Shown: positions 10,714 through 21,544, counted from the stretch's first letter. The stretch: 64,000 nucleotides of DNA from Agapanthus africanus (GCA_030015575.1 JASDDO010000006.1:319472361-319536360), one strand, 5' to 3'. Numbers and translations are program-made. The notes: generated from the letters alone by a model not told the origin.

Positions 10714-12140
10714 AAAAAAAAATTCAAAACATTAAAAAAATAAAAAAAAATTTAAATAAATAAACAGGGGAGTACCGGTATTTTTGATCCTCTTGGTTTA
10801 GTATGACAGTGAGGACACTGTCAAGTTCAAGTTTGGGGGTATGCTCGGTATGTTTTCTTCCTTCGCATTCATTTGTACATATTTTTGCATTTGCATACTT
10901 ATTTGAAAACCCATAAAAATTTGAAAAATTTCAAAAATTATAAAAATTACTGTATTCAATTTTGGCTAATTGACTTGAGTTTGACAGATAGGTTAACTGG
11001 CTAGGAACAACTAGATCTTAGACTTAGTGAATTAAAAACCCTAAAAATAACCTTCCTTAAAGTTTAACGGTAGAAAGTATATGCCTTGTAGTTTATTTAG
11101 AAATAGGCAAATTTTGGGTTCACTTCTTGGGCTAAGTCAAAATTAGGGAAAAGTATTGATGTTCTTATTAGAGTATAAGTTTGAAAAATAGTTCCTAGCT
11201 TAAGTTTAGATTCTGAAAACGGATACCCTACAATTTGCACAATCACGCACCTTGAAACTTGGAATAGTAGAGGAGACCTTGAAATGCTCTTGTCTAAAGT
11301 CCTTAGTACGATGAAAATAAAAAAAAATGTGAATGAAGAATAAAAAAATGGACACTGGTTTTTGTGATTACTTAAGGCTGCAAAAAATAGAAAAATATTT
11401 AGCGAGGGTGCTTCATCACCTAGTGCCTTAGACCAACTGGTTTGGGAGTCACTGCTAAAGCCTTGGGTGTTGCAAAACTAGGAAGTACGCTTTAAAGTGC
11501 TAACGCGTCTAGTAATCGGTTGTTGGTACCTCAAGAAGTATTAACGGTCGCATGAAGGATGTGTAAGCAAAATTCAATTAAAAATTCACCTACTAATAAG
11601 TACTTTGGACAACGGACAAGGGTATGATTGCTTGATTTGAATTTCCAAGTGTAGGGGTGATTTTTACACACACGCGGGGATATGTGATTGGAGTTTAGAT
11701 GAGAGAAAGGAGTGAAGAATAGAACTTGTATCTTTAGTAAGGGTTGATAGAAATTCCTAAGTGGAGATGGAACCCTAGAAGGAAAACTTAAGAAATGCCG
11801 AAAGCTAAGTAGATCTACAGAACATATATAATCTTAAGTTGAATAATGAGGAAGTGTGAAGAATGTGGGTGGATAATTTGCGGGTCGACGATAATAGAAT
11901 TCCTTGTTAGAAAACCTAATTAGAAAACAAGAGTCGAAAAACCAAATTGATAGGATTTTGTGGGTAGTATCCGCTGAAAACCCTCAGGAGACAACACTCC
12001 TCCTACTAGGGACACCTAGAGGTTTAACGGCTTGTTGCACGAGCTCAGTGCAATCGCGTTTCCCTGCGAAAGTGCGGCTAGGTTAGATTTTTATCGAGAA
12101 TAAATAAAATAATAAGTTTGCTCGAGGGCGAGCAAAAGAT
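10714..12140 (+). other. Element B 3' untranslated region
   Basis: No ORF is supported. Copies of AAGTTTGGGGG, identical in core to the true polypurine tract, occur just upstream at 10655 and within at about 10831. The stretch near 11990-12060 (CCTACTAGGGACACCTAGAG and onwards) matches C's 3' UTR at 27730-27830 in reverse. The similarity groups B and C as relatives. Confidence 0.65.
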
Positions 12141-12155
12141 AAGTTTGGGGGTATT
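12141..12155 (+). other. Polypurine tract of element B
   Basis: AAGTTTGGGGGTATT directly precedes the 3' LTR. This is the plus-strand primer position, and the word is typical of Athila elements. Confidence 0.85.
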
Positions 12156-13527
12156 TGTTCATAACATAATATTGCATTTTGTATTCCCCATTCTTATGCA
12201 TTTAAGAATAAAAACAGGTGCTTTTGACCCATGTCTGCTACATGTTACAGGTTACAGGTTCTTGGCGCGAAAACAGTGAAAAACACAAAAGACGACACAA
12301 AAGAAGGACTTTTGACCAACAATTAGGAGGATCTTAGTAAAACCCAGCAGAAGAACGGTTCACCATCAACAAAGGCAACTCAAGATCCAAATTTGCAAGA
12401 AAGACGGTTAAAAGATCCATTGCAAAGTGTTCACTGAAAATCTGGAATTAATACAGAAGCCCAACTGATAAAAAGAATAAAGAAACAAGAAGCCCAGAAG
12501 AACCAAACCAAGTCCAAGAAAAATAAAATGATGATCCCATCATTGGGCCGCGGATCCGCGGCCCAAGCGCGCCCATGCCGCGGATCCGCGGCCGTCCTGT
12601 GCCCGTGCGCAAATAAAATTTTACCAAATTTCTGTGGCGGCTCTGAAAAGATTTTCTAGGGGTATATTTGTAACTTTAGACATGCGGTACAATTGTAAAC
12701 CTAGGGTTTCTATGTCCTATAAATAGAACCCAAGACCTTGTATTTTCATGCCTCCCTTCATTAATAAAATTTCAGCATTCTTTTGGAGAGCATCATTTTT
12801 TTTGTAAGTTCTTTATTTTCTGCTCTAGATTAATTTTCTATTCTTGCCCTAGATAAATTTAATTCCTTGTCCTAGTTAATTTTTATTCTCTCTCCTAAAT
12901 AAATGTTCTTCAATTCCCTAATGAGTGAGTAGTTTTCTCTCTTGTTAGGGTTAGGAATGGGGAAGGATTTGGGAGACGAAGATCTCTCATCTATTTTCTT
13001 TGTCAATCTTTTATGAAAATTAGAACTCCATGCATACCTTCTTATTCCGCTCCCTACGGCACTCTACCCTCGAGGTAACGGTGATTCCGTAGTCTAAATG
13101 CCCGGATTTTAAGGTTTTCCATGGAGGTTAGGGTAAAGATTAAGAAAGGAAGGACAAGGATCTAGAGGAAGAATCAATCTTCCCAATCATCCTAATCCCT
13201 TTTGTTAAGATTTACCATAACACTAATATGATATCTTTAATTAAAGGCAATGGAAAGAGATGTAGATCTTTGTTTACCAAATTTTCCCTAAACCTAATCC
13301 TAGCAAGTTTCTAATCCTAGTATCATACAACTTCAATTCTTAGATTTAATAATCAATCCGAACACCCTTCGGAATTAACTCGTTAGCGCGATTAGGAAAT
13401 TCACAACATCCCTGTGGACCGACCCGTACTCACCGGCTAGCTGCAAAGCGACGCCGTTCTTGATTGCGGTTACAAATATTTTTGATCTATCTTTTAGAAA
13501 GCGCAAGCACGCTAAATCAATCAATCA
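12156..13527 (+). repeat. Element B 3' LTR
   Basis: It is 1372 bp long, matching the 5' LTR with about 8 differences. It is followed by the TSD GGGCC at 13528-13532. GC palindromes lie at 12545-12592 and a TATA box at 12717-12726. It lacks the tRNA insertion, as expected for an event beside the 5' LTR. Confidence 0.93.
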
Positions 13528-13532
13528 GGGCC

Positions 13533-14083
13533 GTCCAATCTTTCAAAGATTGACTTTCTGGTAGGGGAAGCACCTTTGACGTCTTCATCTGCATGAGGAG
13601 TTAGGAGGGCTATCCGTTTTGCGGCAGCCCCTTCAGGTATTATGAGCCTCTTTGCGGGTTCGTCCGAGCTTTAGTTTAGCCTGTTGAAAACTGAGATACC
13701 GGATTTGGATGGCTCGTTGAGAGAGGCCGTTGTGGTCGCTAGTCGATTGAAAACCGACCTCTTAGGAGCTTCCTCTTGCAGAGCTGAGGCACCGAAACTC
13801 ACTGGTGGGAACATGGTCCCGAAGAAGAGTCCAGTAGTAGCTTGTGTTACTTGCCCCACCGGCATTGAAAAGATAGAGGCCGCGTTGGACTCGTAGGTTA
13901 CTCTTCCAGCTGGGATGGAGCGAGTGTTGCTGTTGCATGTTGTGCAGTTGAAAGCCATCGATTTTTTTCTGCACAGGAGCAAGACATCAAATTTTAGTAC
14001 CTCGAATCCAAGGGCAACCATAGCGAACCGCGATTTTGTTCGCGAAACACAACACACGAAGTGTGGAGTGGAAAGAGGAAAAG
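13533..14083 (-). pseudogene. Element A: gag N-terminal part
   Basis: The minus strand matches the first part of D's gag. A cysteine-containing start near MAFNCTTC is followed by GRVTYESNAASIFSMPVGQ, QATTGLFFGTMFPP and repeated RSVFNRL-type words. The SVFxRL motif recurs several times in D and seems typical of Tat gag N-termini. The stretch is contiguous with the PBS and is cut off by B on its left. It belongs to a broken element. Confidence 0.7.
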
Positions 14084-14101
14084 GTCCCACCGGACGTGCC
14101 A
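14084..14101 (-). other. Primer-binding site of element A
   Basis: On the minus strand the site reads TGGCACGTCCGGTGGGAC, five bases after the LTR end. D has TGGCACGCCCGGTGGGAC in the same place with the same GATTC spacer. Confidence 0.8.
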
Positions 14102-14106
14102 GAATC

Positions 14107-16580
14107 TGTTCACCGTCGAAAACAGAGACGAACTGGGATGGATCGTCTTGCTTGAATTTAGGGGCAGATACTATTTGGACTTATCTACCCACCTCTCCGA
14201 AGATACCAAATTGATCTATGGCACCATATATCGGAGATTTGGATAGATGCGGCCGTCGTAGCAGACTTCATCAGATTCCCCCTCATTTTATGAGGGTTTT
14301 TTTATTGTAGGGACGCTCTTTCCTGCAGGTGCAAGCCCCTGCAGTTAATTACGTTACCGCATTGCGATAACCACTTTCTTCTTCTCCAGCAGTTCACTTC
14401 GTGTCGTGTTTTTTTTGTTTGTTCTGGTTGCTCGTGGATTGTATACGGAGACTAGTTTATGTCGTCGTCCGTAGGGCGCGGATCAGTCCAAATCCGTATA
14501 TTTTAGATTTGGGTTTGGTTTATTTAAGAACCATTAATCTGGTTTGAAATTAAGATCAACTTAAATGTATGAGCATTTGGGCTCAATCTATTTTAAACTA
14601 AGGATACATTAGTCCCGTTTGAGACTAAGATCAACTTAGCAATATTTTAGGATCATTTTTACGTAAGATCCAGCAAAATAGCATTTGGGCTGAGCTGCCA
14701 CAAAACTTCAGAGACTTAGCCAATTTAGGCTTAGTCTACTTAGTCTTTTCTTTTTTCTTTTATTCAAAAGTGCTAAGCACTCATTTGGGCTCTGTTTGTT
14801 CAGCCCCTTTGTTTTTATGAAAAAATGTTAAGCACTTGTTTGAAGCTCTGGCGCTCACATGGGTATCATGTGAAGTATTCAGTTATGGGCGTTGCCCAAT
14901 CAGTGCTAAGCACTCAACTGTTACGGCTGTATATGAAGTTCTAAGCACTTTTTATATAGCACCCATGTGAGGAGCACGTGCGGCGCTGGGCGCTGCCCAA
15001 TCAATGGTAAGAACTCAGCCGTTTTGGCTGTATATGAAATGCTCAGCACTTTTTGGGTGGCGCCCACGTGAGGAGCACGTCAGGCGCTGGGCGTTGCCCA
15101 ATCAGTGCTAAGCATTTAGCCGTTTTGGCTATATATGGGGTGCTAAGCACTGTTATTCAACACCCATGTGTGTTTCAAAATAGGCGCTAGCCTTCTACTT
15201 TGGGCGCCCGCGTGTTTTTCACGTGAGACGCTAGATGCCGTTAAAAGGGCGTCCGCGTAGGAAACACGTGAGGCGCTAGTATTTTTTTCTTTTTTAGAAA
15301 TTAAATTTCTATTAATGGCATTTTGACCATTAATGATCACCAAGATCTTCGTTTTTGAAGATCTGGGATCAGGTTTTTCTTTAAGAACTAAGTTCTTTTA
15401 TAGGTTCTTTTTCCTTTTGTTTTTCTTTTGGACCTAATTCTTTTCTGAATTTTTGATTCTCAAGAACAAGATCTCCCCGATAAGAATTGAATTCTCAATT
15501 TGTGGAAGACTTGTCTTGTGGATCTCTGATCCAGAGAAAGAACTAAATTCTTTGAGAAGGGTTAAATCCTTAAAATAGGTAAAAAGAGATATTTTGGTCT
15601 CTGGATTTTTTTACCTAAATTTCTTTTGAAAGGGAAGTCTTCCTCTCTAAGGATTGAATTCTCTATTGTTTTTTGAAGTTTTCTGTATTTTTCAAAAGCT
15701 TATGGGTTTTTTTTAAAACTTGAAGTCTCGAGTCCTTTATATAGTGGAGGCAAGTTTGTTACTTAATTTTGAGAAAATATCTCATTGAGTTGGGGAATTT
15801 TACCCACCATGGGATCTTTGATCCAAGAACTTCTGTTTTTACAGAATATGTTCTCTTGTCTTTAACAAGATTGGGAAAATATTTTCCCATATACAGAATT
15901 TATTCTGTAAAATGGTGATTTTTTAATCACCATTGTATTTTTAATCCAAGAGTTCTCTATTTTACAGAGAGCAATCTTTTTGTTTGGAAACATTGAGAGA
16001 ATATATTCCCAAAAATAGAATTTTATTCTATTGTTGGATCATTGATCCAACCGAGAGTATCTTTCTTATTTAGAAAAATTTGGGAGATATTTTCTCCTAA
16101 TTATATATTTTGATGTTTTATCATCTCCGTTGGATCTTTTGATCCAACGGCTCTGTTTATCAGAGAGTATCCCAACTTTTTGTTAAGGAAACATAGAATT
16201 TAATTCTACTTGGGCGCCGGCGTTCACGTGTTGCGCACGTGGGCGCCACTTAAGAATTTAATTTTTATGATAGGTACTTATGTGCTTTGCACATTGGCGC
16301 CTGTGTGTTTTTCTCTTGCGGCGTTAGGACATATTAAAAGGGGGCGCCCACGTGAGGAGCACGTTCGGCGCCATCTAAGAGTTTAACTCTTATGTAGTAA
16401 ATTTTTCTGTGCTTTGCACATTGACGCCCGCGTGAGGAGCGCGTGAGGCACCACTATAGGATTTAATCCTATAAGATTGGCTCAGGCGCTGGTGCCCTCG
16501 TGGAGAGCACGTGAGGCGCTGTCTCATTAAATTCAACAGAGTTTTGCTCTTTTATTAGGTTAAATATTGGGGAAACAACA
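14107..16580 (-). repeat. Element A 5' LTR, about 2.47 kb
   Basis: Read on the minus strand it starts TGTTGTTTCCCCAATA, resembling D's TGTCTCCCCAATCAG, and ends GGTGAACA before the PBS. The part at 14110-14800 is clearly homologous to the end of D's LTR. The rest (14800-16580) keeps the same style as D but with largely different sequence: chained short palindromes and G-box-containing GGCGC units. A TATA box lies at 15735-15743. Age cannot be estimated because the other LTR is outside the window. Confidence 0.85.
15735..15743 (-). promoter_or_regulatory. TATA box of element A LTR
   Basis: The minus strand reads TATATAAAG, followed by GACTCGAGACTTCAAGT. D's LTR has TATATAAAGGACCCTAGACT in the equivalent place. 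Confidence 0.75.
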
Positions 16581-17423
16581 CCTGAAGAGGAGTATCACCA
16601 TACTTCTTCTTCTTGAGATCGGCAAGGTACTCAGTGCAATTTTTTTTCCAATACCCCGTCTTGTGGCAATAGAAGCATTCACCCTTCTCTGATCCCGCAG
16701 CCCCAGATTTGTCTTTCCCCTTCGTCTATTTAACTCCACCTCTCAGTTTGGTGGGTTTCTTCTTCTTCTTTCCCTTACTTTTAGTTTTTGGGACGGAGGA
16801 GGAAGATTGCCCAATAAATAGAGCGGGAGTTTTTACCATCTTGAGCGTGCTCTCTGCACTCCTCAACATATTGAGAAGTTCAGGAAGTGATTTCTCTAAG
16901 TTGTGCATGTTGAAGTTCACTATACATTGATCATAGGCGGGGGGAGAAACTGTAGAACAATATCAATATATTGTTCATTCTCCATGGTCCATCCCAGGCC
17001 CTCAAGCTCTTAAATAAGGCCTATCATTTTTAGGACGTGATCTCCTACAAATGTACCAGCAGCCATCCTCATTTGAAACAATTTTCGTGAGGCCTCGTAA
17101 CGAAGAGCACGAGATTACTCCCCATACAACTCTTTTGTATGGAAAAAGATGGATTGCCCATCTATCTTCTTATGTTTCTTTTGATTTTCATTGTCCATCG
17201 AAGCTAACATAAGGTATTTTGCTGTGGCGCAGTCGATATCTCATGTCTTGCGGATCTCTTTATCCGCGACAGAGGAATCAGGGCCTGTGAAGGAAGGGGC
17301 TTTGGTAGTGAGGACGCATGCAACCTTATCATAGGTAAGGGCAATGTTCACATTTCTCAGCCAGTCTTTATAATTTGGTCCCGTTAGTTTATTTTTCTCT
17401 GGTAGAAACTTAAATCCCGTCAT
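16581..17423 (-). pseudogene. Element F: Copia gag remnant
   Basis: The minus strand begins MTGFKFLPEKNKLTGPNYKD, the classic start of Angela/BARE-like Copia gag (KLTGxNYxDW). It then shows MNFNMHNLEKSLPELLNMLR and a lysine-rich linker. Near 16620-16690 a zinc-knuckle-like CFYCHKTGYWKKNC is visible. Gag would form the particle. The frame is broken in several places. Confidence 0.75.
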
Positions 17424-18641
17424 TGGTATCTGCCATTAGGAGAGAGAAAAGAAAACACTCAGCGAAATCTCTTGCATGATTAGATTGGTTATTATTTTAT
17501 CTAATCGATATCTCCCACTGTTTTTAATCAAATTTTCCTTCAAGCCCTAAAAAAAATTAGCCAGGATTAGTTACATTCTACAAGTTCGCTAACCGGTCAG
17601 CCAGTCCGGTATCGGTATTTCGAGGGAGGTTCCCCGTTCTGTCGCACGGACCTAATTAAAATAAACCTCATTTCTCTAGAGGCATAACCCCGTTGACACT
17701 TTTCTAGACACCTACTGGATTAGCTAATTGTAAAGTGTAAAATTCTACCTGGAGTAACTATTACCCACAGTGGGATCGGGATCCAACTATCAAATGGAAG
17801 GTATGCAATTTCATTGCAAATTTCAACACTTGAAATTCCTGATATGGTTTTTACCCCTAACGACTTATGACCTTAACTATGGTCAACAATCAAAAGCGCT
17901 AGTCAAGTTCTACCCGTCATTTCATTATTAATTTAGACCCATTCGTATGACCCTTAACTATGGTCAACAAAGTCGTACGAATGTCCTAATCGTTCGCATC
18001 ATATACTTTATAGGAAGATATCACTTATCTACCGTACATTATGCCTTAATCATAGTCAACAAGGGTAGCACGAATACTAAGCACTTTACTTCCTAAAATG
18101 GCGGAGTGCTACAAATGGTTTTGATGAAATCCTTTAACGTATTGAACTTGATATCGTTATAGAACCGAGTAATTTGTAAAGGAGTGGCTTAAGCTTCGCA
18201 TTTGAAATATTTGCTTTTTCATGAAAAAGCCGAGTATGTTTCAAATTTGGTTCTATAACATCTTTAGATTTCTTTTCTTAACATTAATCTTATTAATGTC
18301 GTCCCATCATTTAAGCTCTTAATCTTCACAGAAGAAACGAAAATAAAACACACATATATGCTATCCGCATTCGCTATAGGGACCCGGGTCTTCACCGTAA
18401 GGTTACTTAATATACGGCAGGGCGGGCTCAGGACTAGTGCGGATGCAAAACATATATAGTGTCTACTAGTATATCATATATATAAGTAGTATTCATCTCA
18501 TGCAGTTATATGATCACATCACATTATAACACAACAGAAGCATACATATGAAATATATGATATATTAAGAGGTCCGTGTTTTAGATTAAGCCATTAATGA
18601 AAAACACGAATTCTATGGTCGTGATGAATAGCCAAGCCCAC
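17424..18641 (-). other. Element F: Copia leader remnant
   Basis: No coding sequence is supported. The stretch shares with E's leader the words TTGGTTATTATTTTATCTAA (17482 and 41836), GGGATCCAACTAT and ATCCGCATTCGC, and the end GTCGTGATGAATAGCCAA. Its target bases ACCCC (18642-18646) are duplicated by D. Confidence 0.65.
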
Positions 18642-18654
18642 ACCCCTGATTCCC

Positions 18655-18850
18655 CAATCAGAGCAAAGCTCTGTTTCCAAGATTGGAAATGAAGCGACGC
18701 TTCCCCCAATCAGAGCAAAACTCTGTTTCCAAGACTGGAAATGAAGCGACGCTTCTGCTTCCCCCAATCAGAGCAAAGCTCTGTTTCCAAGACTGGAAAT
18801 GAAGCGACGCTTCTGCTTCCCCCAATCAGAGCAAAGCTCTGTTTAGAAAT
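18655..18850. repeat. Fourfold repeat of a three-palindrome block
   Basis: About 60-bp units each contain CAGAGC-AAA-GCTCTG, TTTCCAA-GA-TTGGAAA and GAAGC-GAC-GCTTC in that order. The 3' LTR has fewer units (59140-59300). Each unit could form three adjacent hairpins. Confidence 0.8.
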
Positions 18851-19273
18851 TTAAGAGTCAAAAATTGAAGCAACGCTTCATATCCTGCGCTCTGCGTTGC
18901 GCGCCACGTGTTTAACACAGGTGCGCTAGCGCAGTTGCGCTGCTCGCCACGTGTCTGACACTGGTGCGCTGCGCTCTGCGCTGCGCGCCACGAGTCGAGC
19001 ACAAGTGCGCTCGCGCTAGGCGCGATGCGCCCCACGTGTCAAAACACGAATGCGCTAGCGCAATTGCGCTGCGCACCCCAAATTAGAGCAAAACTCTGTT
19101 TCCAAGATTGGAAAGCGAAGCAACGCTTCATGATTATAGCAAATTAAATTATGCAGCGCATAAACATCTTACAGAGGAATAACAAAGAATTAAAAAAAAA
19201 ACAAGGGAACACTTAACAGATAATAAAATACTAAATTAAAATATCTTTTTATTATTATTATTTATTATTACAT

Positions 19274-19798
19274 TTAAAAAAGATCACCAAACAAGGGATC
19301 AATGGTACAAGGGCGAACAAAACAATAAACAATATTTTCTAACTCCCTCGCCGCCTTCTCCAGCGCATCAAAACGACGATTTTCACGAGGAGTGGCTCCC
19401 CACCGATCGGCGCCGTGTTCATCCGCAAAAGCAGACATGATAGCCCGCCGGGCTCTTATTTGGCTCAATAGGTGAACCGGGCAATCTTTCAGAGCCAGAG
19501 TAATCAGGCACGCCTTATGAAAACACTCGAGCTTGTCTTCAACCGCATCGAGCATCGCCAGGGTCATCTCCGCCGGGTGAGGGGGGATGTCATCAAGCAC
19601 GGCAAGAAGAATCATCCGGAGCCAGATGGATCCTATTGGAAGAGGGGACCCCTTACGGATCACAAGTTCATACTTCACAGCATCACACTCGGCATCCGTG
19701 AGAGAAGGATCCACCAAGCGCGCAGCAAACCGAGGAACAATGCCCTCAATGGGCACTTCCCACGGCTGTCTACGAGCATGGGGGCGGTTACAAGCCAT
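19274..19798 (-). CDS. Antisense ORF inside the LTR of D, 174 aa, unknown function
   Basis: This intact reading frame lies antisense to the element, within U3. The start MACNRPHARRQPWEVP is followed by a largely helical protein: LTDAECDAV, then SIWLRMILLAVLDDI, MLDAVEDKLECFHKACL and HLLSQIRARRAIMSAF. It resembles the antisense ORF at 57891-58397: LTDAEC/FTNAEC, LDAVEDK/LDAAENK, HLLSQ/DLLHQ, and F..PC near the end. It seems to be a diverged paralogue. Tat elements are known to carry extra ORFs, some antisense, between pol and the 3' LTR; a copy inside the LTR is less expected. The 3' LTR copy (59780-59960) is broken. No family is recognised; a DNA-binding or structural helical protein is only a guess. 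Confidence 0.6.
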   Translation of the reverse strand: MACNRPHARRQPWEVPIEGIVPRFAARLVDPSLTDAECDAVKYELVIRKGSPLPIGSIWLRMILLAVLDDIPPHPAEMTLAMLDAVEDKLECFHKACLITLALKDCPVHLLSQIRARRAIMSAFADEHGADRWGATPRENRRFDALEKAARELENIVYCFVRPCTIDPLFGDLF

Positions 19799-20099
19799 AG
19801 TTGAGAAAGTTCTTTGGAGATGAGAAAAGGAAGAAGCTTTGCTTCGAGTTATAAAGACGAAGCACAGAAAATTTTGTGCACAATGGAACTATTTCCAAGA
19901 GTGGGAAATGAAAGATCCCCGGAAATATAAGTTTGACTTAAAAAGGAAGGTGAAAAGACACCTCTGTTGAAGCAACGCTTCAAATCCAGCGCTCTGCTGA
20001 AGCAACGCTTCAGATCCAGCGCGCTGCGCGCCACATGTCAAGCACGGGTGCGCTAGCGCGGCTGCGCTGCGCTCTGCGCTGCGCGCCACGTGTCCAACG

Positions 20100-21250
20100 C
20101 AGGTGTACCAGCGCTGGAATTAAAAATTCCCACCGTTGGATCAAAGGATCTAATAATGATGATAAATCATTAATTAACCAGAATTAAATTCTGTTAAGGA
20201 ATGATTTCTCAAAATCTTTCTAAACAACAAGATTGTGCTTTAAGCACCGCTGGATCAATGATCCAATGGTAAATAATGAATTACCAAAAACAGAACAAAT
20301 TCTGCATGGAAAGATTTCTCAATCTTATTAAAAACAAGAAGATTATCTTCTGTCAAACAGGAGCCTTAGGATCAAAGATCCAACGGTGGGAAATATTCCC
20401 TGATTAATCAAGAGAAAGATCTCTCAAAACCGATTTAACAAATCATTTGGCCCTATATAAAGGACCCTAGACTTCAAGTCAAAAATATAGAGAGAATACA
20501 GAAAAAGATAGAGAAAACCCTCTGAAAACTTTGAGAAAAACTCAAAGAGAAAGAAAGGCAAGCCTTTAGAAAAAAGAAGATCATTTCTTCATCTTTAAGG
20601 TAAAGAATTAATTCTTGAACAACAGAGATGAAATCATCTCGTAAAAAGAAGAAACATCTTCTAAGAAGATCATAGATCTGAAAAAAGACCAAGGTCTTTG
20701 ATAAAAAGAAAAGATCAAAAGATCTAATCATAAAAGTATAAAAAGAAGTATTTTTACTTCATTCACAGATCTTTTGATCTATAAAGGCAGAGTCTTTAAT
20801 AAGAATAAGAACTTTGTTCTCGAATCTTGAGGCAAAGCCTCCTTTAAGAAGAACATAAACTTGTTCTTTGATCTTAAATTTGATCAGATGCGATTTGCGC
20901 TACTGAAAATTACCTTGCACTCATGAACTGCGCCCTTGCGCTTCCTGGATCGGCGCTCAGCGCCAAAACATGCCATGATCTGCGCTTTGCGCTCCTGAAA
21001 ACATCGCACTGCGCTCTTGGGTTAGCGCTCAGCGCCAAGCACGCCACGTGTCACTCGTTGGCGCACCCATAAACTAGCGCAGCGCACTCATAAATTAAAA
21101 GCGCAGTGTATTAATAAACTAGCGCTTAGCGTTAAGCGACACGTGTCCTCCTCATGTGCGCTAACTGACAGAAGCGCAATGCGCTCTTTGACTGGCGCAA
21201 AGCGCCTAGTGCGCCACGTGGCGCGCTGTCAGAACATACTTTGTTCTGAT
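20100..21250. repeat. Palindrome-tiled tract in D 5' LTR
   Basis: Short hyphenated palindromes follow one another almost without gap, each with a different arm. Examples are GGAATT-AAA-AATTCC, CAGAATT-A-AATTCTG, GTGCTT-T-AAGCAC, TGGATC-AAT-GATCCA, AGAAGAT-T-ATCTTCT, CTTTGAG-AAAAA-CTCAAAG, AGACC-A-AGGTCT (near), AGATC-AAAA-GATCT, AGAAC-TTT-GTTCT, GAGGC-AAA-GCCTC and GGCGC-TCA-GCGCC. The 3' LTR repeats the tract at 60290-61400. Confidence 0.75.
20454..20462 (+). promoter_or_regulatory. TATA box of D 5' LTR
   Basis: TATATAAAG, followed by GACCCTAGACTTCAAGTC, is conserved in the 3' LTR at 60616-60624 and in A's LTR. Transcription would begin near 20490. Confidence 0.75.
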
Positions 21251-21544
21251 AAATGCTATGCATTCAATATAGGACAAAAAATGTCAGAGCCCAATGCTTA
21301 GCATTATTAAAAGGGCCTAACCCAAATAAAGGCCTAACAGGCAGAACAAAAACAAAATGTTAAACATTTTTAACTGGACTTAGCCCAATTCTGGCCATAA
21401 GTCCTCAAATTAAATTGAACTGAGCTCATCTGCTCTTCCAATCAATTTACACCCGGTTCGAGGGTACATCTCTTTACTCCTCTGATATCTGTCATTGTAA
21501 TCCCTCAACGTCGTCAAAGAGGTAACGGGTCCCGACAACCACAC

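Larger units (their letters stand above)
5877..13527 (+). mobile_element. Element B: non-autonomous Athila-type Ty3/gypsy element with paired LTRs, 7.65 kb
   Basis: B has two 1372-bp LTRs (TGTTCA...AATCA), a tRNA-Asp primer site, one long ORF region with no protease, RT or integrase words, a long 3' UTR and the polypurine tract AAGTTTGGGGGTATT. By eye the LTRs differ at about 8 of 1372 positions (0.6%). At plant neutral rates near 1e-8 per site per year this means an insertion of a few hundred thousand years at most. Its leader, 3' UTR and polypurine tract resemble element C. Structurally it looks whole for a non-autonomous element, with about one break in the ORF. Next to the 5' LTR it carries a captured tRNA copy. 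Confidence 0.92.
601..16580 (-). mobile_element. Element A: Tat-group Ty3/gypsy retrotransposon, 5' part, broken, host of element B
   Basis: A runs right to left: 5' LTR (14107-16580), primer-binding site, gag, protease, then it is cut at 601 by the LTR at 1-600. Its RT, integrase and 3' LTR would lie left of the window. It is the same family as D, with the same PBS type, gag motifs and order, but a different subfamily: its LTR is about 2.5 kb against about 4 kb in D. It is split by B at 5877-13527. The coding part is clearly decayed, with around ten breaks visible. It sits in the Copia element F; its start abuts F's gag at 16581. Confidence 0.85.
16581..18646 (-). mobile_element. Element F, inner part: Ty1/copia gag and leader remnant
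   Basis: This is the stretch of old host sequence between A and D. It is a Copia element on the minus strand: gag remnants at 16581-17423 and then leader to 18646. The leader matches the leader of E (41790-43230) along its length. F is interrupted by A at 16580 and by D at 18646/63033, so it predates both. The pol region and both LTRs are not visible. Confidence 0.75.

Noticed and set aside
20474-20731. Antisense ORF of 85 codons rich in F and L (also 60704-60892)
   Set aside because: Compositional by-product of the purine-rich palindrome tract.
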